A stretch of 40,984 nt of DNA from the NCBI GenBank assembly GCA_017437065.1, contig JAFSBX010000089.1:1-40984 (forward strand), read 5' to 3'. Positions 15,535 through 24,312 of this stretch are shown piece by piece. Below the pieces are notes generated by a model that had not been told where the DNA came from, did no database searches, and worked only from the letters and a program-made list of their open reading frames with translations. This stretch comes from Lachnospiraceae bacterium (GTDB taxonomy: Bacteria; Bacillota; Clostridia; Lachnospirales; Lachnospiraceae). The position numbers were made by a program, and so were the translations under genes. The first letter of the stretch is position 1; every line of letters starts with the position of its first letter.

Positions 15535-16737
15535 ATGAATTTAGTGCAAAAACTGATGTGGTGGAAAAAGAAAAAATCCATTTCTGAAGAAGTTGAATAT
15601 GTTGATGAGAATGAAGAAAGTTGGGAAGAGCCGGAAGTACTTGACAGAAAACAGTTAGATATCAGAAAAGAAGAAGACAGAGAACGATACCTTCGTACCT
15701 GTTGTGAGCAGATTACAGATGCTTCCAAAGAAATGGAAAATCTGACATATGAATATAGTCTGGTTACTTCTTATTTAAAAGATATTGAAGAAATTGAGGC
15801 ACTTCCTTCAGAACAAAGAAGGGAACTGAATGAATTTGCGGAAAAAATAGTAAATCTGGAAAAAATACAGCAGAGCTATACAAAAGGTGCCAAAAGAATT
15901 ACCGATGTGAAATTCCGCCAGATGGAAGCATTGGAAGATGAAGTGCAGGAAGGATATAAAAAGATTCGGGAAGCGGAGGAATACCGGGCATTGGTACGAC
16001 AGGATTTACAGAGACTGGACGGAGAAAGACATGCCTATCATTACCGTAGGGCAGAGCTCCGAACAACTTTGGAAAATGCCAGAGGAATGTCGCAGATTCT
16101 CTTAATTGCGGCAGCAGCCTGTATTTTCATGTTGATAATTCTGCAGGTAGGTCTGGAAATGAATGTAAAAATTGGTTATATGCTTACAGCAGCTTTGGCG
16201 GCAGTGGCAGTTACTTATTTTTATGTACGTTATAGTGATGCAGAAAAGGAATTGCAGCGAGTGAATTCCGGGATTAACCGTTTGATTCTGCTACAGAATA
16301 CTGTAAAAATTCGATATGTAAATAACAAAAATCTGTTGGACTACCTATATATGAAATTTAAAGTGGAGAGTGCTTCTGAATTGGATTTACTTTGGCAGAG
16401 ATATCAGGAAGAGGTTGTGGAGAGGCAGAAGATTGCAGAGACAGAAGAAGAGTACAGTTTTTATCAGAAACAGTTGTTGCATGCTTTATTTCAGTATAAT
16501 CTGAAAGATCCTAATATATGGCTTCATCAGGCAATTGCGATTGTTGATAACAGAGAAATGGTGGAAATCAGACATGAGTTGATTGAAAGAAGACAAAATA
16601 TACGTAAGCAGATGGATTATAACACGGAAGTCGCAAGAAATGCACAGGGGGAAATTAAAGATATTGTAGATAAGTATCCGCAGTACACAAAAGAAATTTC
16701 AAATGTAATATCACAGTATAATAAAGCATTTCCGTAA
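15535..16737 (+). CDS. Two-TM coiled-coil membrane protein, 400 aa
   Basis: Last gene of the DUF5717/DUF5716 operon; GGAGG is eight or so bases upstream of the ATG. The first 45 residues are charged and probably disordered (KKKK followed by acidic residues). About 48-180 is a long charged coiled coil; two hydrophobic segments follow at about 186-205 and 212-230 with a very short connection, and 232-400 is coiled coil again. The topology is therefore a hairpin in the membrane with both long arms on the same side, most likely cytoplasmic. It could anchor the large helical and actin-like partners at the membrane. There is no enzymatic motif and I know no named family. Confidence 0.75.
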   Translation: MNLVQKLMWWKKKKSISEEVEYVDENEESWEEPEVLDRKQLDIRKEEDRERYLRTCCEQITDASKEMENLTYEYSLVTSYLKDIEEIEALPSEQRRELNEFAEKIVNLEKIQQSYTKGAKRITDVKFRQMEALEDEVQEGYKKIREAEEYRALVRQDLQRLDGERHAYHYRRAELRTTLENARGMSQILLIAAAACIFMLIILQVGLEMNVKIGYMLTAALAAVAVTYFYVRYSDAEKELQRVNSGINRLILLQNTVKIRYVNNKNLLDYLYMKFKVESASELDLLWQRYQEEVVERQKIAETEEEYSFYQKQLLHALFQYNLKDPNIWLHQAIAIVDNREMVEIRHELIERRQNIRKQMDYNTEVARNAQGEIKDIVDKYPQYTKEISNVISQYNKAFP

Positions 16738-16789
16738 AAAATTTGTCGATAAAAAACAGGAATAGGAAACATATTCTAGCAGGATTTTA

Positions 16790-16818
16790 TTGATTTCTAA
16801 TTTTGGCTGAGCTATAAT
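16790..16818 (+). promoter_or_regulatory. Promoter of purC-purB
   Basis: TTGATT (16790-16795), 17-base spacer and TATAAT (16813-16818), giving a leader of about 80 bases. The leader holds two weak hairpins (16826-16844 and 16865-16881). I see no purine riboswitch core and no PurR box wording. Confidence 0.6.
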
Positions 16819-16904
16819 TGGCGCGTAGGTTTTTGTTGCACCTATAATGAGACGCATATAAGAGTACTGTGGTAAACAGTAACAGAAAGGTTGAGGAGAC
16901 AGCA

Positions 16905-17612
16905 ATGAAAAAAATGGAACAACTTTATGAAGGAAAAGCAAAAAAGGTATTTAAGACAGATAATCCGGATATTTTAATTGTGGATTACAAAGATGATGCA
17001 ACGGCTTTTAATGGAGAGAAAAAAGGAACCATTACAGGAAAAGGTGTCATTAACAACCGGATGACAAATCATGTTTTCAGGATTTTGGAAAAAGAAGGTG
17101 TTCCGACACATTTCGTTGAAGAATTAAGTGACAGGGAAACTGCTGTAAAGAAAGTAGAAATTGTACCTCTTGAGGTTATTGTCCGTAATGTGGCAGCAGG
17201 CAGCTTTTCTAAAAGACTTGGGGTGCCGGAGGGAACTCAGTTTGCAGAACCAACCATTGAATTTAGTTACAAAAATGATGAATTAGGTGATCCGTTAATT
17301 AACTCTTATTTTGCGGTTGCGTTAGGACTTGCAACATGGGAAGAAATTGAAACCATTAAGAAATATGCGTTTAAGGTAAATGAAGTATTGAAGGCGTACT
17401 TCTTACAGGCAGAGCTTAAATTAATTGACTTTAAAATAGAATTTGGACGTTTTCACGGAGAAATTATTCTTGCAGATGAGACATCGCCGGATACATGCCG
17501 TTTATGGGATGTAAACACAAATGAAAAATTAGATAAAGACCGTTTCCGCAGAGATATGGGAAATGTAGAAGAAGCTTATAACGAGGTATTCAAACGTTTA
17601 GGATTGGCATAA
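16905..17612 (+). CDS. purC: Phosphoribosylaminoimidazole-succinocarboxamide synthase
   Basis: A 235-aa SAICAR synthetase: joins aspartate to CAIR using ATP in purine synthesis. Seen: N-terminal [21 protein letters not shown], the substrate-binding region [23 protein letters not shown], and DFKIEFGR with [14 protein letters not shown] near the end, all typical of bacterial PurC of this length. Start is the ATG at 16905 with TTGAGGAG upstream; the frame is open further upstream but without a ribosome site. It lies 62 bases before purB, the enzyme that acts on its product, so the two steps are encoded together. Confidence 0.97.
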   Translation: MKKMEQLYEGKAKKVFKTDNPDILIVDYKDDATAFNGEKKGTITGKGVINNRMTNHVFRILEKEGVPTHFVEELSDRETAVKKVEIVPLEVIVRNVAAGSFSKRLGVPEGTQFAEPTIEFSYKNDELGDPLINSYFAVALGLATWEEIETIKKYAFKVNEVLKAYFLQAELKLIDFKIEFGRFHGEIILADETSPDTCRLWDVNTNEKLDKDRFRRDMGNVEEAYNEVFKRLGLA

Positions 17613-17674
17613 GTGGAAGCAGTAGATGCACATGGAACAGAACACTTATCACATAAGAAAGGAAGATGAATTTT

Positions 17675-19108
17675 ATGAGTACAGACAGATATCAGAGCCC
17701 ACTTTCTGAGCGTTATGCCAGCAAGGAAATGCAGTATATTTTTTCCCCTGACATGAAATTCAGAACATGGAGAAAATTATGGATTGCATTAGCAGAAACA
17801 GAAAAAGAATTAGGACTTGCAATTACGGATGAACAGATTGCGGAGTTGAAAGCTCATGCAGATGACATCAACTATGATGTTGCTAAAAAGAGAGAAAAAG
17901 AAGTTCGTCATGATGTAATGAGTCATGTATATGCTTACGGTGTACAGTGTCCAAAAGCAAAAGGAATTATCCATTTAGGAGCAACTTCCTGTTATGTTGG
18001 TGATAATACAGATATTATCGTTATGACAGAAGCTTTGAAGCTGGTAAAAAAGAAATTAGTAAACGTAATGAAAGAATTGGCTGAGTTTGCAGAAAAGTAT
18101 AAGGCACAGCCAACACTTGCATTTACACACTTCCAGCCGGCGCAGCCTACAACCGTAGGAAAGAGAGCCACACTCTGGTTGCAGGAGTTTTATTTGGATT
18201 TGGAAGATTTGGATCATGTTCTTGATAATATGAAATTACTTGGTTCGAAGGGAACAACAGGAACACAGGCATCCTTCCTTGAATTATTTGACGGAGATCA
18301 GGAAACTATTGATAAGATTGATCCGATGATTGCACAGAAAATGGGATTCAAAGAATGCTATCCCGTATCGGGACAGACCTATTCCCGGAAGGTAGATACA
18401 AGAGTTGCTAACGTACTTGCAGGCATTGCGGCAAGTGCACACAAAATGTCAAACGATATTCGTTTATTACAGCACTTAAAAGAAGTAGAAGAACCGTTTG
18501 AAAAGAGTCAGATTGGTTCCTCTGCCATGGCATATAAGAGAAATCCTATGAGAAGTGAACGTATTGCATCCCTTTCCAGATATGTTATGATTGATGCTTT
18601 AAATCCGGCAATTACTTCTGCTACACAGTGGTTTGAAAGAACTTTGGATGATTCCGCAAATAAACGTTTGTCTATTCCGGAAGGATTCCTTGCGATAGAT
18701 GGTATCTTAGACCTTTGCTTAAACGTAGTAGATGGACTGGTAGTATATCCGAAAGTTATTGAAAAACGTTTAATGAGCGAATTACCGTTTATGGCAACAG
18801 AAAATATCATGATGGATGCCGTAAAAGCAGGCGGAGACAGACAGGAACTTCATGAGAAGATTCGTACACTTTCCATGGAAGCAGGAAGGAATGTAAAAGT
18901 AGAAGGAAAAGAAAACAATCTGTTAGAGCTGATTGCAGCAGATCCGGCGTTTAATATGACACTGGAAGACTTGCAGAAAACAATGGAGCCGTCACGTTAT
19001 GTAGGACGTTCTAAAGAGCAGGTAGAGGCGTTCCTTATGAATGTAATCCGTCCGGTATTGGAAGAGAATAAAGAATTGCTTGGTATGAAAGCGGAAATTC
19101 ATGTATAA
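17675..19108 (+). CDS. purB: Adenylosuccinate lyase
   Basis: A 477-aa member of the fumarase/aspartase superfamily that cleaves SAICAR to AICAR and adenylosuccinate to AMP, releasing fumarate. Seen: the N-terminal SPLSERYAS, HLGATSCYVGDN near 103-114, THFQPAQPTTVGKRA around 150-164, and the superfamily signature GSSAMAYKRNP near 283-293. Start placed at the second ATG (17675), which stands about 11 bases from AAAGGA; the first ATG at 17666 is too close to it. Length fits the long PurB type found in Clostridia and animals. A terminator lies about 55 bases downstream. Confidence 0.97.
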   Translation: MSTDRYQSPLSERYASKEMQYIFSPDMKFRTWRKLWIALAETEKELGLAITDEQIAELKAHADDINYDVAKKREKEVRHDVMSHVYAYGVQCPKAKGIIHLGATSCYVGDNTDIIVMTEALKLVKKKLVNVMKELAEFAEKYKAQPTLAFTHFQPAQPTTVGKRATLWLQEFYLDLEDLDHVLDNMKLLGSKGTTGTQASFLELFDGDQETIDKIDPMIAQKMGFKECYPVSGQTYSRKVDTRVANVLAGIAASAHKMSNDIRLLQHLKEVEEPFEKSQIGSSAMAYKRNPMRSERIASLSRYVMIDALNPAITSATQWFERTLDDSANKRLSIPEGFLAIDGILDLCLNVVDGLVVYPKVIEKRLMSELPFMATENIMMDAVKAGGDRQELHEKIRTLSMEAGRNVKVEGKENNLLELIAADPAFNMTLEDLQKTMEPSRYVGRSKEQVEAFLMNVIRPVLEENKELLGMKAEIHV

Positions 19109-19162
19109 TTCGGAAGTAATAAGAAATAAATATCAAATAAAAATTAGATAAAAAAATATGGA

Positions 19163-19202
19163 AAACGTCAGATGCGATAAAATTTCGTAACTGACGTTTT
19201 TT
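19163..19202 (+). terminator. Rho-independent terminator after purB
   Basis: AAAACGTCAG (19163-19172) pairs with CTGACGTTTT (19192-19201), 19-nt loop, followed by a T-run. Confidence 0.85.
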
Positions 19203-19265
19203 ACGTAATAGAAAATTATTTCAGTGAAAAAATTTCTTAAATGATGGTTTTAAAATAAAACTGCA

Positions 19266-19278
19266 AATGGTATAATTG
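19266..19278 (+). promoter_or_regulatory. Extended -10 promoter of the giant secreted protein
   Basis: TATAAT at 19271-19276 preceded by TGG, with no good -35 hexamer 16-18 bases upstream. The 13-mer AATGGTATAATTG is identical to the one at 9721-9733 before the DUF5717 gene. Transcription would start about 85 bases before the ATG. Confidence 0.5.
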
Positions 19279-19368
19279 AAATTGTGGGAAAATTAACACC
19301 TAACAAAAAGAAAATTCAGAACTTTGACAGCATTGGAACTATAAGAGGTGTTCAAAAGGAGAAAAAGA

Positions 19369-22300
19369 ATGAAAAACAAGAGAAAAAAAGGAAAGCAGAT
19401 ACTTGTACTGATTTTATCAGTGGCTATGGTACTTGGAACGATGGATATATCATCGTTGAATGCCTTAGCATCGGAAGAGATTGAAAGTGAAGCAATAGTA
19501 GAAAATGAATCGGTGCAAGAGGAAACAACTGAGAGTGAACCGACAGAAGAAACCGAAGAAGAAGCAATCACGGAAAACGAATCAGTAGAAGAAATTGAGG
19601 AAGAAGTAGCAACGGAAAGCGAATTAGCAGAGGAAACCGAAGAAGAAGCAATAATGGAAAACGAATCAGTAGAAGAAACTGAGGAAGAAGTAACACTTGA
19701 AAGCGAATCGGCAAAAGAAACCGAAGAAGAAACAGCAACGGAAAGTGAATCAGTGGAAGAAGAATTTGTGTATCAAAAGACAACTGATGAAATTACAACG
19801 TATGAAGAATGGTACGAACTGTCATCAGTAGAAACCTCGGCACTTCCTGTTGCGTTATTTAGTCTTAAAGATGGCGTGGTAGAGCTGAATTCGGGTACGG
19901 CAACCGCGTGGATTGACCGATTGAATTTATCAGGAACAGAGGAACAGGTAATTAGGGAGTTTTATGATGTTCTGGTAGAAGCTACGGACAATGACGGCGT
20001 AAATGATTATCTGATTGATGATACCTATTTTGGACAAGATAAGCATGAAATTAAAGTGGCAGAGGTGAAAGGAACAGCCACTAACACAAATGAAATTGAT
20101 CAGGCAATGAGCGATGCCTTAGGAAGGTATGGGTCATATATCAGGGCAGCATATGATGCTTTTGATCGTGACCATCCGGAAGTATTCTGGCTGACAGGCT
20201 CTACTGCTTATGGTGCAAGCTGTTCATATGGCATAACAGCACAGAAGGGGTATGCTTATACTGTCACAATTAATTTTACGGTAAAAGGAACACTTAGTAA
20301 CGGGAAAGAATTTGATATGCGTGATGCAGACTTCCAAAGCCAGTCAGCGATTGAAAATGCAATAGTGAACAGAGATAAACGAACGAAAGAGTTATTGTCG
20401 GCAGCCGCAGGGAAGACGACTATGGAAAAACTGCAATATTTTAATCAGCAGTTGACTACAACGAATGAGTATAACACAAGTGCAGATTTAAATAATATCG
20501 GTCATGAATGCAGAGAATGTACAGGTGCGCTTGCAGGAAAAACAGGAACAGAAGGACCGGTATGTGAAGCATATGCAAGGGCATTTAAAGTGCTGTGTGA
20601 TGAGGCAGGGATTCCATGTGTATTAGTAGATGGATATGCCAGAACATCGACATCTGCCTGTGGAGAAGCACATATGTGGAATTATGTTCAGGTAGGAAAG
20701 AACTGGTATGGTGCGGATGTTACATGGAATGATCCGAAAGTTGCCGGAATTTCAGGAGCAATATCAGGGTATGAAAGTGAAAAATGGTTATTAGTAGGTT
20801 CAGATACAGAGATTGGAAGTCTGACATTTATTGAGTCTCATCCGGTAGCAAATCAAGTATCTGTTGGTGGAGTGGCATTTACGAATGGTCCTGCACTGGC
20901 AAAAGAAAAATTTGTTCCTGGTGTGCAATTAGTTCCAACTTTTACCGAAACACCTGTTATTAGTGGAACGTATGGTCAGAAGTTGTCAGAATTGAAGATT
21001 AAAGCAGCAACGACAAGTAGCAATGGTGCTGTCGGTACATGGAAACTGGAAGTATCAGAGGAAGAGTTGACAGAAATTTTGGAGGTAAATACACAGAAGG
21101 AATATACGGTGGTATTTGTACCGGAAGACAAAGAAGCTTACACGGAATATCGAACAACAGTAATTCCTGTCATTTCTCAAAAAGAGATTACAGTGAAGGC
21201 AGAGGATAAAACAAGAAAATATAAAGAAGAAAATCCGAAACTTACGTTTACTTACAATGCTAAGGATTTTGTAGGAAAGGATACGAAAGAAGACCTTGCA
21301 ATTACACTTAAGACAGTAGCTACTTTAGGGTCAGATGTGGGAGATTATGCAATTACAGGAGAATCTACAAGCCAAAACTACAAGGTAACAATAACACCGG
21401 GAGTTTTGAAAATAACACCGGCAGAGACAAACGTTATTGTAGCAGATGGAAAAAGCAATTATAAAAAGACTTACGGAGATACAGAATTTAGACTGGAAGG
21501 TATTCAGGTAGATGGTGAAGGCACTTTGGTTTATCAAGTGACAGAAGGCAAAAATACAGAAGGAAAGTCTAAAGATACAACAGAAATTTTGTCTGTTTCC
21601 GATGAAGGAATAGTAACGATTCATGGTAGTGGAAGTGTAGTTATTGTAGTCGATGTAAAAACGGATAATAATTATAAATCGTCAGGGGCAAAAAAAATTA
21701 CCATTGATGTGGCAAAAAAAGAAATTACCGTAAAAGCAGAGGATCAAACCAAGGTATATGGGGAAGAAAATCCAAAGCTTACATTTACATATGATACGGC
21801 TGAATTAGTAGGAAAGGATACAGTTGCTGATTTAGCGGTAACGCTTAAAACAGAAGCGACAAAGGTATCAGATGTAGGAACCTATAAAATTACAGGTATT
21901 TCTGCAAGTGAAAATTATAGAGTAACAGTAACACCTGCTACGTTAAAAGTTACACAGGCACAGGCAAGTATTACAATTGCAGAAGGAAAGGAACACTATA
22001 AAAAGACCTTTGGAGATGCAGACTTTAAATTAGAAGGTATTCAGACAATTGGTAAAGGTGAAATTAAGTATACCTTGTCAGATGGGAAAGATATAGAAGG
22101 ACAGAAGAAGGCAGAGGAAGATATACTTTCTGTTTTGAAAGATGGTACGGTAGTTATTCAGGGAAGTGGAAGTGTAACAATTACAATAAGCATGGAAGCT
22201 GATAAAAACTACAAGATGGCAGAACCAAAACAGATTACTGTGCAGGTGGCAAGGAGAGAAGGCTTTAATGTTGGTGTATTTGAGCAGGAAACTTATACCG

Positions 22301-24255
22301 GAAAAGCCATAAAACCGGAACCGGCAGTTTATGATGGAAGTTTGGAAAAACAATTGGTAAAGGGAAAAGATTATCGTATTTCCTATAAGAATAATGTAAA
22401 TGCGTATACCTATAAGAAAGGGGAGAGAGGATTTGATGCAAAGAAAGCTCCTCAGATCATTATTACAGGAATAGGAAATTATAGCCAAAAACTGACAGTT
22501 TACTTTACCATTCAGCCGAAAAACCTTTCTGATTTAGAAGATGAGAGCATTATTGCAACGGACATTGTTTTGGAGGCAAACGGTAAAGTGCAGAAAAAAG
22601 TGCCGGTTATTACTTACAATAAAAAGAAATTAACTGGTGTAATAAAACCGACACCGCCAAACAAATTAAAAACAAAGAAAGATTTTATTTACTCATATCC
22701 TGCTTTGGAAGTGGAGGAAACAAAAAATATTGCATTTAAAGAAAAAGGGACATATCAGATTTTGGTAGAGGGAACAGGTAATTACACAGGAAACAGGATA
22801 ATAAATCTGACGATTACCGGAAAAGGAACAAGTATCAGTAAAGCAACTATCAAAAGTATACCAAGTCAGCCATATAATAATGGAAATGATATAGAATTGA
22901 AAGAACAGGACTTGAAGGTAACTGCCAAAATATCCGGAAAGACAAAAACGCTTAAGAAAGATGTGGATTATACGGTAAGTTATGAAAATAATAAAGAGAT
23001 TGGAACAGCAACGGTTATTATTACCGGAAAAGGAGAGTTTGCAGGAACAAAGAAAGCAACCTTTAAGATTACAGGAGCTTCTATTGCTAAGGCAAATGTA
23101 ACAGGACTAAAAAATAAGGTGTATAACGGTAAAGAGCAGACGCAGAAGTTGAACCTGACTCTGACGACCAAAAAGGGAAGCGGAAAGAATGCAGTAACAA
23201 CAACCACTACATTAGTAGAAGGAAAACACTTTGAAGTAGCTTATACGAATAATGTAAAAGTTGGAACTGCAAAAGTAACCATCAAAGGAATTGGTGCTTA
23301 TACAGGAACGCTCAAAAAGACATTTAAGATTACACCATATGATTTTAAGGGTGAAACAGATGCAAACGGAAATAGTAAGAAGGGAAGCAGTTTGTCAGAA
23401 GCAAACGGTCTTTTGAAAATGAAAGACGGAGAACTTTCCGTGAAATATGTAAAGGGTGGTTGTAAGCCTGACGTACAGCTTTTCTTTAATGGTACACAGT
23501 TGACTGCAGGAAAGGATTATACAATCAGCTATTCCAATAATAAGGCAGTTACTACTGAAAAACTTAAGAAACAAAAGAAAATTCCTATGATTACAATTCA
23601 AGGAAAAGGTAATTTTAAAGGCAGCTTCAAGAAAGCATTTACGATTATTTCAAGAAGCTTGGATGATAAGGAACTGTCTGTAACCATGACAGCAGTGGAT
23701 AAGGTAGTAAACTATAATAAAGCAGGCGGTTATATCAGCAAACCGGTGCTTACGGATGCAGATGGTAAGGTTTTGAAAGAAGGAACGGATTATACAAAAC
23801 CAATTTATACTACGACAGATGACATGGGAAATGTAGTTACACTCACAAACAAAAGTAAAGGAGTAGGAGTGGGAAAAGTAATTACCGTATCTGTGAATGG
23901 AAAAGGTGCTTATACGGGAGAGAATTTCACTACGACATATCGGATTACAGCGAAGAATTTTGGTGGTGTGAAAGTGCAGTCTATAAAGAAAAATTACACA
24001 GGGAAGGAAGTAAGCTTAAGTGCAAAAGATTTTGTGTTTTCTGAGGGTGTAAACAAAGGAAAAAGCAAGGTAACCATAGGAAGTGGGAAGAATACGAAAG
24101 AGCTTGTCTATGGAAAGGACTTCGAAATTGTGGAAGGAAGCTATAAGAACAATCTGAAGAAAGGGACTGCAAGTGTGACTTTAAGAGGTCTTGGAGAATA
24201 TGGCGGAACGAAGACAATCAAATTCAGCATAGGTGCCAGAGAAATGTTCTGGTAG
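19369..24255 (+). CDS. Giant secreted repeat protein with transglutaminase-like domain
   Basis: 1628 aa; the ATG at 19369 has AAAAGGAG upstream. A Sec signal peptide (1-34: basic MKNKRKKGKQ, hydrophobic ILVLILSVAMVLG, cleavage near ALA-S) is followed by five acidic 14-residue repeats (60-129). A transglutaminase/protease-like domain follows at about 170-500 with the triad C399 (GPVCEAYAR), H435 (EAHMWNY) and D450 (GADVTWND). Next come two 179-residue units (607-785, 786-964), each starting ITVKAED and carrying an MBG/YDG-like half, then about seven Ig-like repeats with patterns such as Y.GK, V.GKDY.ISY.NN and I.G.G.Y.G to the end. There is no LPXTG, S-layer or choline-binding motif, and the last residues are just GAREMFW, so how it is held at the cell is unclear. 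Probably an extracellular adhesin or crosslinking enzyme. Confidence 0.85.
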   Translation: MKNKRKKGKQILVLILSVAMVLGTMDISSLNALASEEIESEAIVENESVQEETTESEPTEETEEEAITENESVEEIEEEVATESELAEETEEEAIMENESVEETEEEVTLESESAKETEEETATESESVEEEFVYQKTTDEITTYEEWYELSSVETSALPVALFSLKDGVVELNSGTATAWIDRLNLSGTEEQVIREFYDVLVEATDNDGVNDYLIDDTYFGQDKHEIKVAEVKGTATNTNEIDQAMSDALGRYGSYIRAAYDAFDRDHPEVFWLTGSTAYGASCSYGITAQKGYAYTVTINFTVKGTLSNGKEFDMRDADFQSQSAIENAIVNRDKRTKELLSAAAGKTTMEKLQYFNQQLTTTNEYNTSADLNNIGHECRECTGALAGKTGTEGPVCEAYARAFKVLCDEAGIPCVLVDGYARTSTSACGEAHMWNYVQVGKNWYGADVTWNDPKVAGISGAISGYESEKWLLVGSDTEIGSLTFIESHPVANQVSVGGVAFTNGPALAKEKFVPGVQLVPTFTETPVISGTYGQKLSELKIKAATTSSNGAVGTWKLEVSEEELTEILEVNTQKEYTVVFVPEDKEAYTEYRTTVIPVISQKEITVKAEDKTRKYKEENPKLTFTYNAKDFVGKDTKEDLAITLKTVATLGSDVGDYAITGESTSQNYKVTITPGVLKITPAETNVIVADGKSNYKKTYGDTEFRLEGIQVDGEGTLVYQVTEGKNTEGKSKDTTEILSVSDEGIVTIHGSGSVVIVVDVKTDNNYKSSGAKKITIDVAKKEITVKAEDQTKVYGEENPKLTFTYDTAELVGKDTVADLAVTLKTEATKVSDVGTYKITGISASENYRVTVTPATLKVTQAQASITIAEGKEHYKKTFGDADFKLEGIQTIGKGEIKYTLSDGKDIEGQKKAEEDILSVLKDGTVVIQGSGSVTITISMEADKNYKMAEPKQITVQVARREGFNVGVFEQETYTGKAIKPEPAVYDGSLEKQLVKGKDYRISYKNNVNAYTYKKGERGFDAKKAPQIIITGIGNYSQKLTVYFTIQPKNLSDLEDESIIATDIVLEANGKVQKKVPVITYNKKKLTGVIKPTPPNKLKTKKDFIYSYPALEVEETKNIAFKEKGTYQILVEGTGNYTGNRIINLTITGKGTSISKATIKSIPSQPYNNGNDIELKEQDLKVTAKISGKTKTLKKDVDYTVSYENNKEIGTATVIITGKGEFAGTKKATFKITGASIAKANVTGLKNKVYNGKEQTQKLNLTLTTKKGSGKNAVTTTTTLVEGKHFEVAYTNNVKVGTAKVTIKGIGAYTGTLKKTFKITPYDFKGETDANGNSKKGSSLSEANGLLKMKDGELSVKYVKGGCKPDVQLFFNGTQLTAGKDYTISYSNNKAVTTEKLKKQKKIPMITIQGKGNFKGSFKKAFTIISRSLDDKELSVTMTAVDKVVNYNKAGGYISKPVLTDADGKVLKEGTDYTKPIYTTTDDMGNVVTLTNKSKGVGVGKVITVSVNGKGAYTGENFTTTYRITAKNFGGVKVQSIKKNYTGKEVSLSAKDFVFSEGVNKGKSKVTIGSGKNTKELVYGKDFEIVEGSYKNNLKKGTASVTLRGLGEYGGTKTIKFSIGAREMFW
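19546..19755 (+). repeat. Five 42-bp tandem repeats coding an acidic stalk
   Basis: Five in-frame copies encode 14-residue units of the form EETEEE-AxxENES-V/A, alternating between two subtypes (ENESV and ESELA/ESESA). The alternation suggests growth by duplication of an 84-bp pair. Such repeats can change in number by slippage or recombination. Confidence 0.85.
21187..22260 (+). repeat. Two 537-bp direct repeats inside the giant gene
   Basis: Two consecutive units of exactly 537 bp (21187-21723 and 21724-22260) encode 179 residues each, both starting ITVKAED and ending VA(K/R)(K/R)E. They differ at many sites, so the duplication is old, but the equal length indicates selection on the fold. 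Each has an MBG-like half and a half starting with a KKT(Y/F)GD motif. Confidence 0.8.
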
Positions 24256-24269
24256 AGACGAAGAAAAGA

Positions 24270-24307
24270 GTGTGGCAAAATAACGAAAAACAGTTATTTT
24301 GCCACAC
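24270..24307. terminator. Bidirectional terminator between convergent genes
   Basis: A perfect 15-bp stem (24270-24284 with 24293-24307) and an 8-nt loop, placed between the stop of the giant protein and the stop of the leftward DUF5050 gene. Confidence 0.85.
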
Positions 24308-24312
24308 ATTAG

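Noticed and set aside
16738-16904. Purine riboswitch or PurR site before purC
   Set aside because: The gap holds a promoter and two weak hairpins but none of the conserved purine riboswitch core or PurBox wording.
19568-19783. Leucine/proline-rich open frame antisense to the acidic repeat
   Set aside because: It is the mirror of the GAA-rich repeat on the other strand and has no ribosome site.
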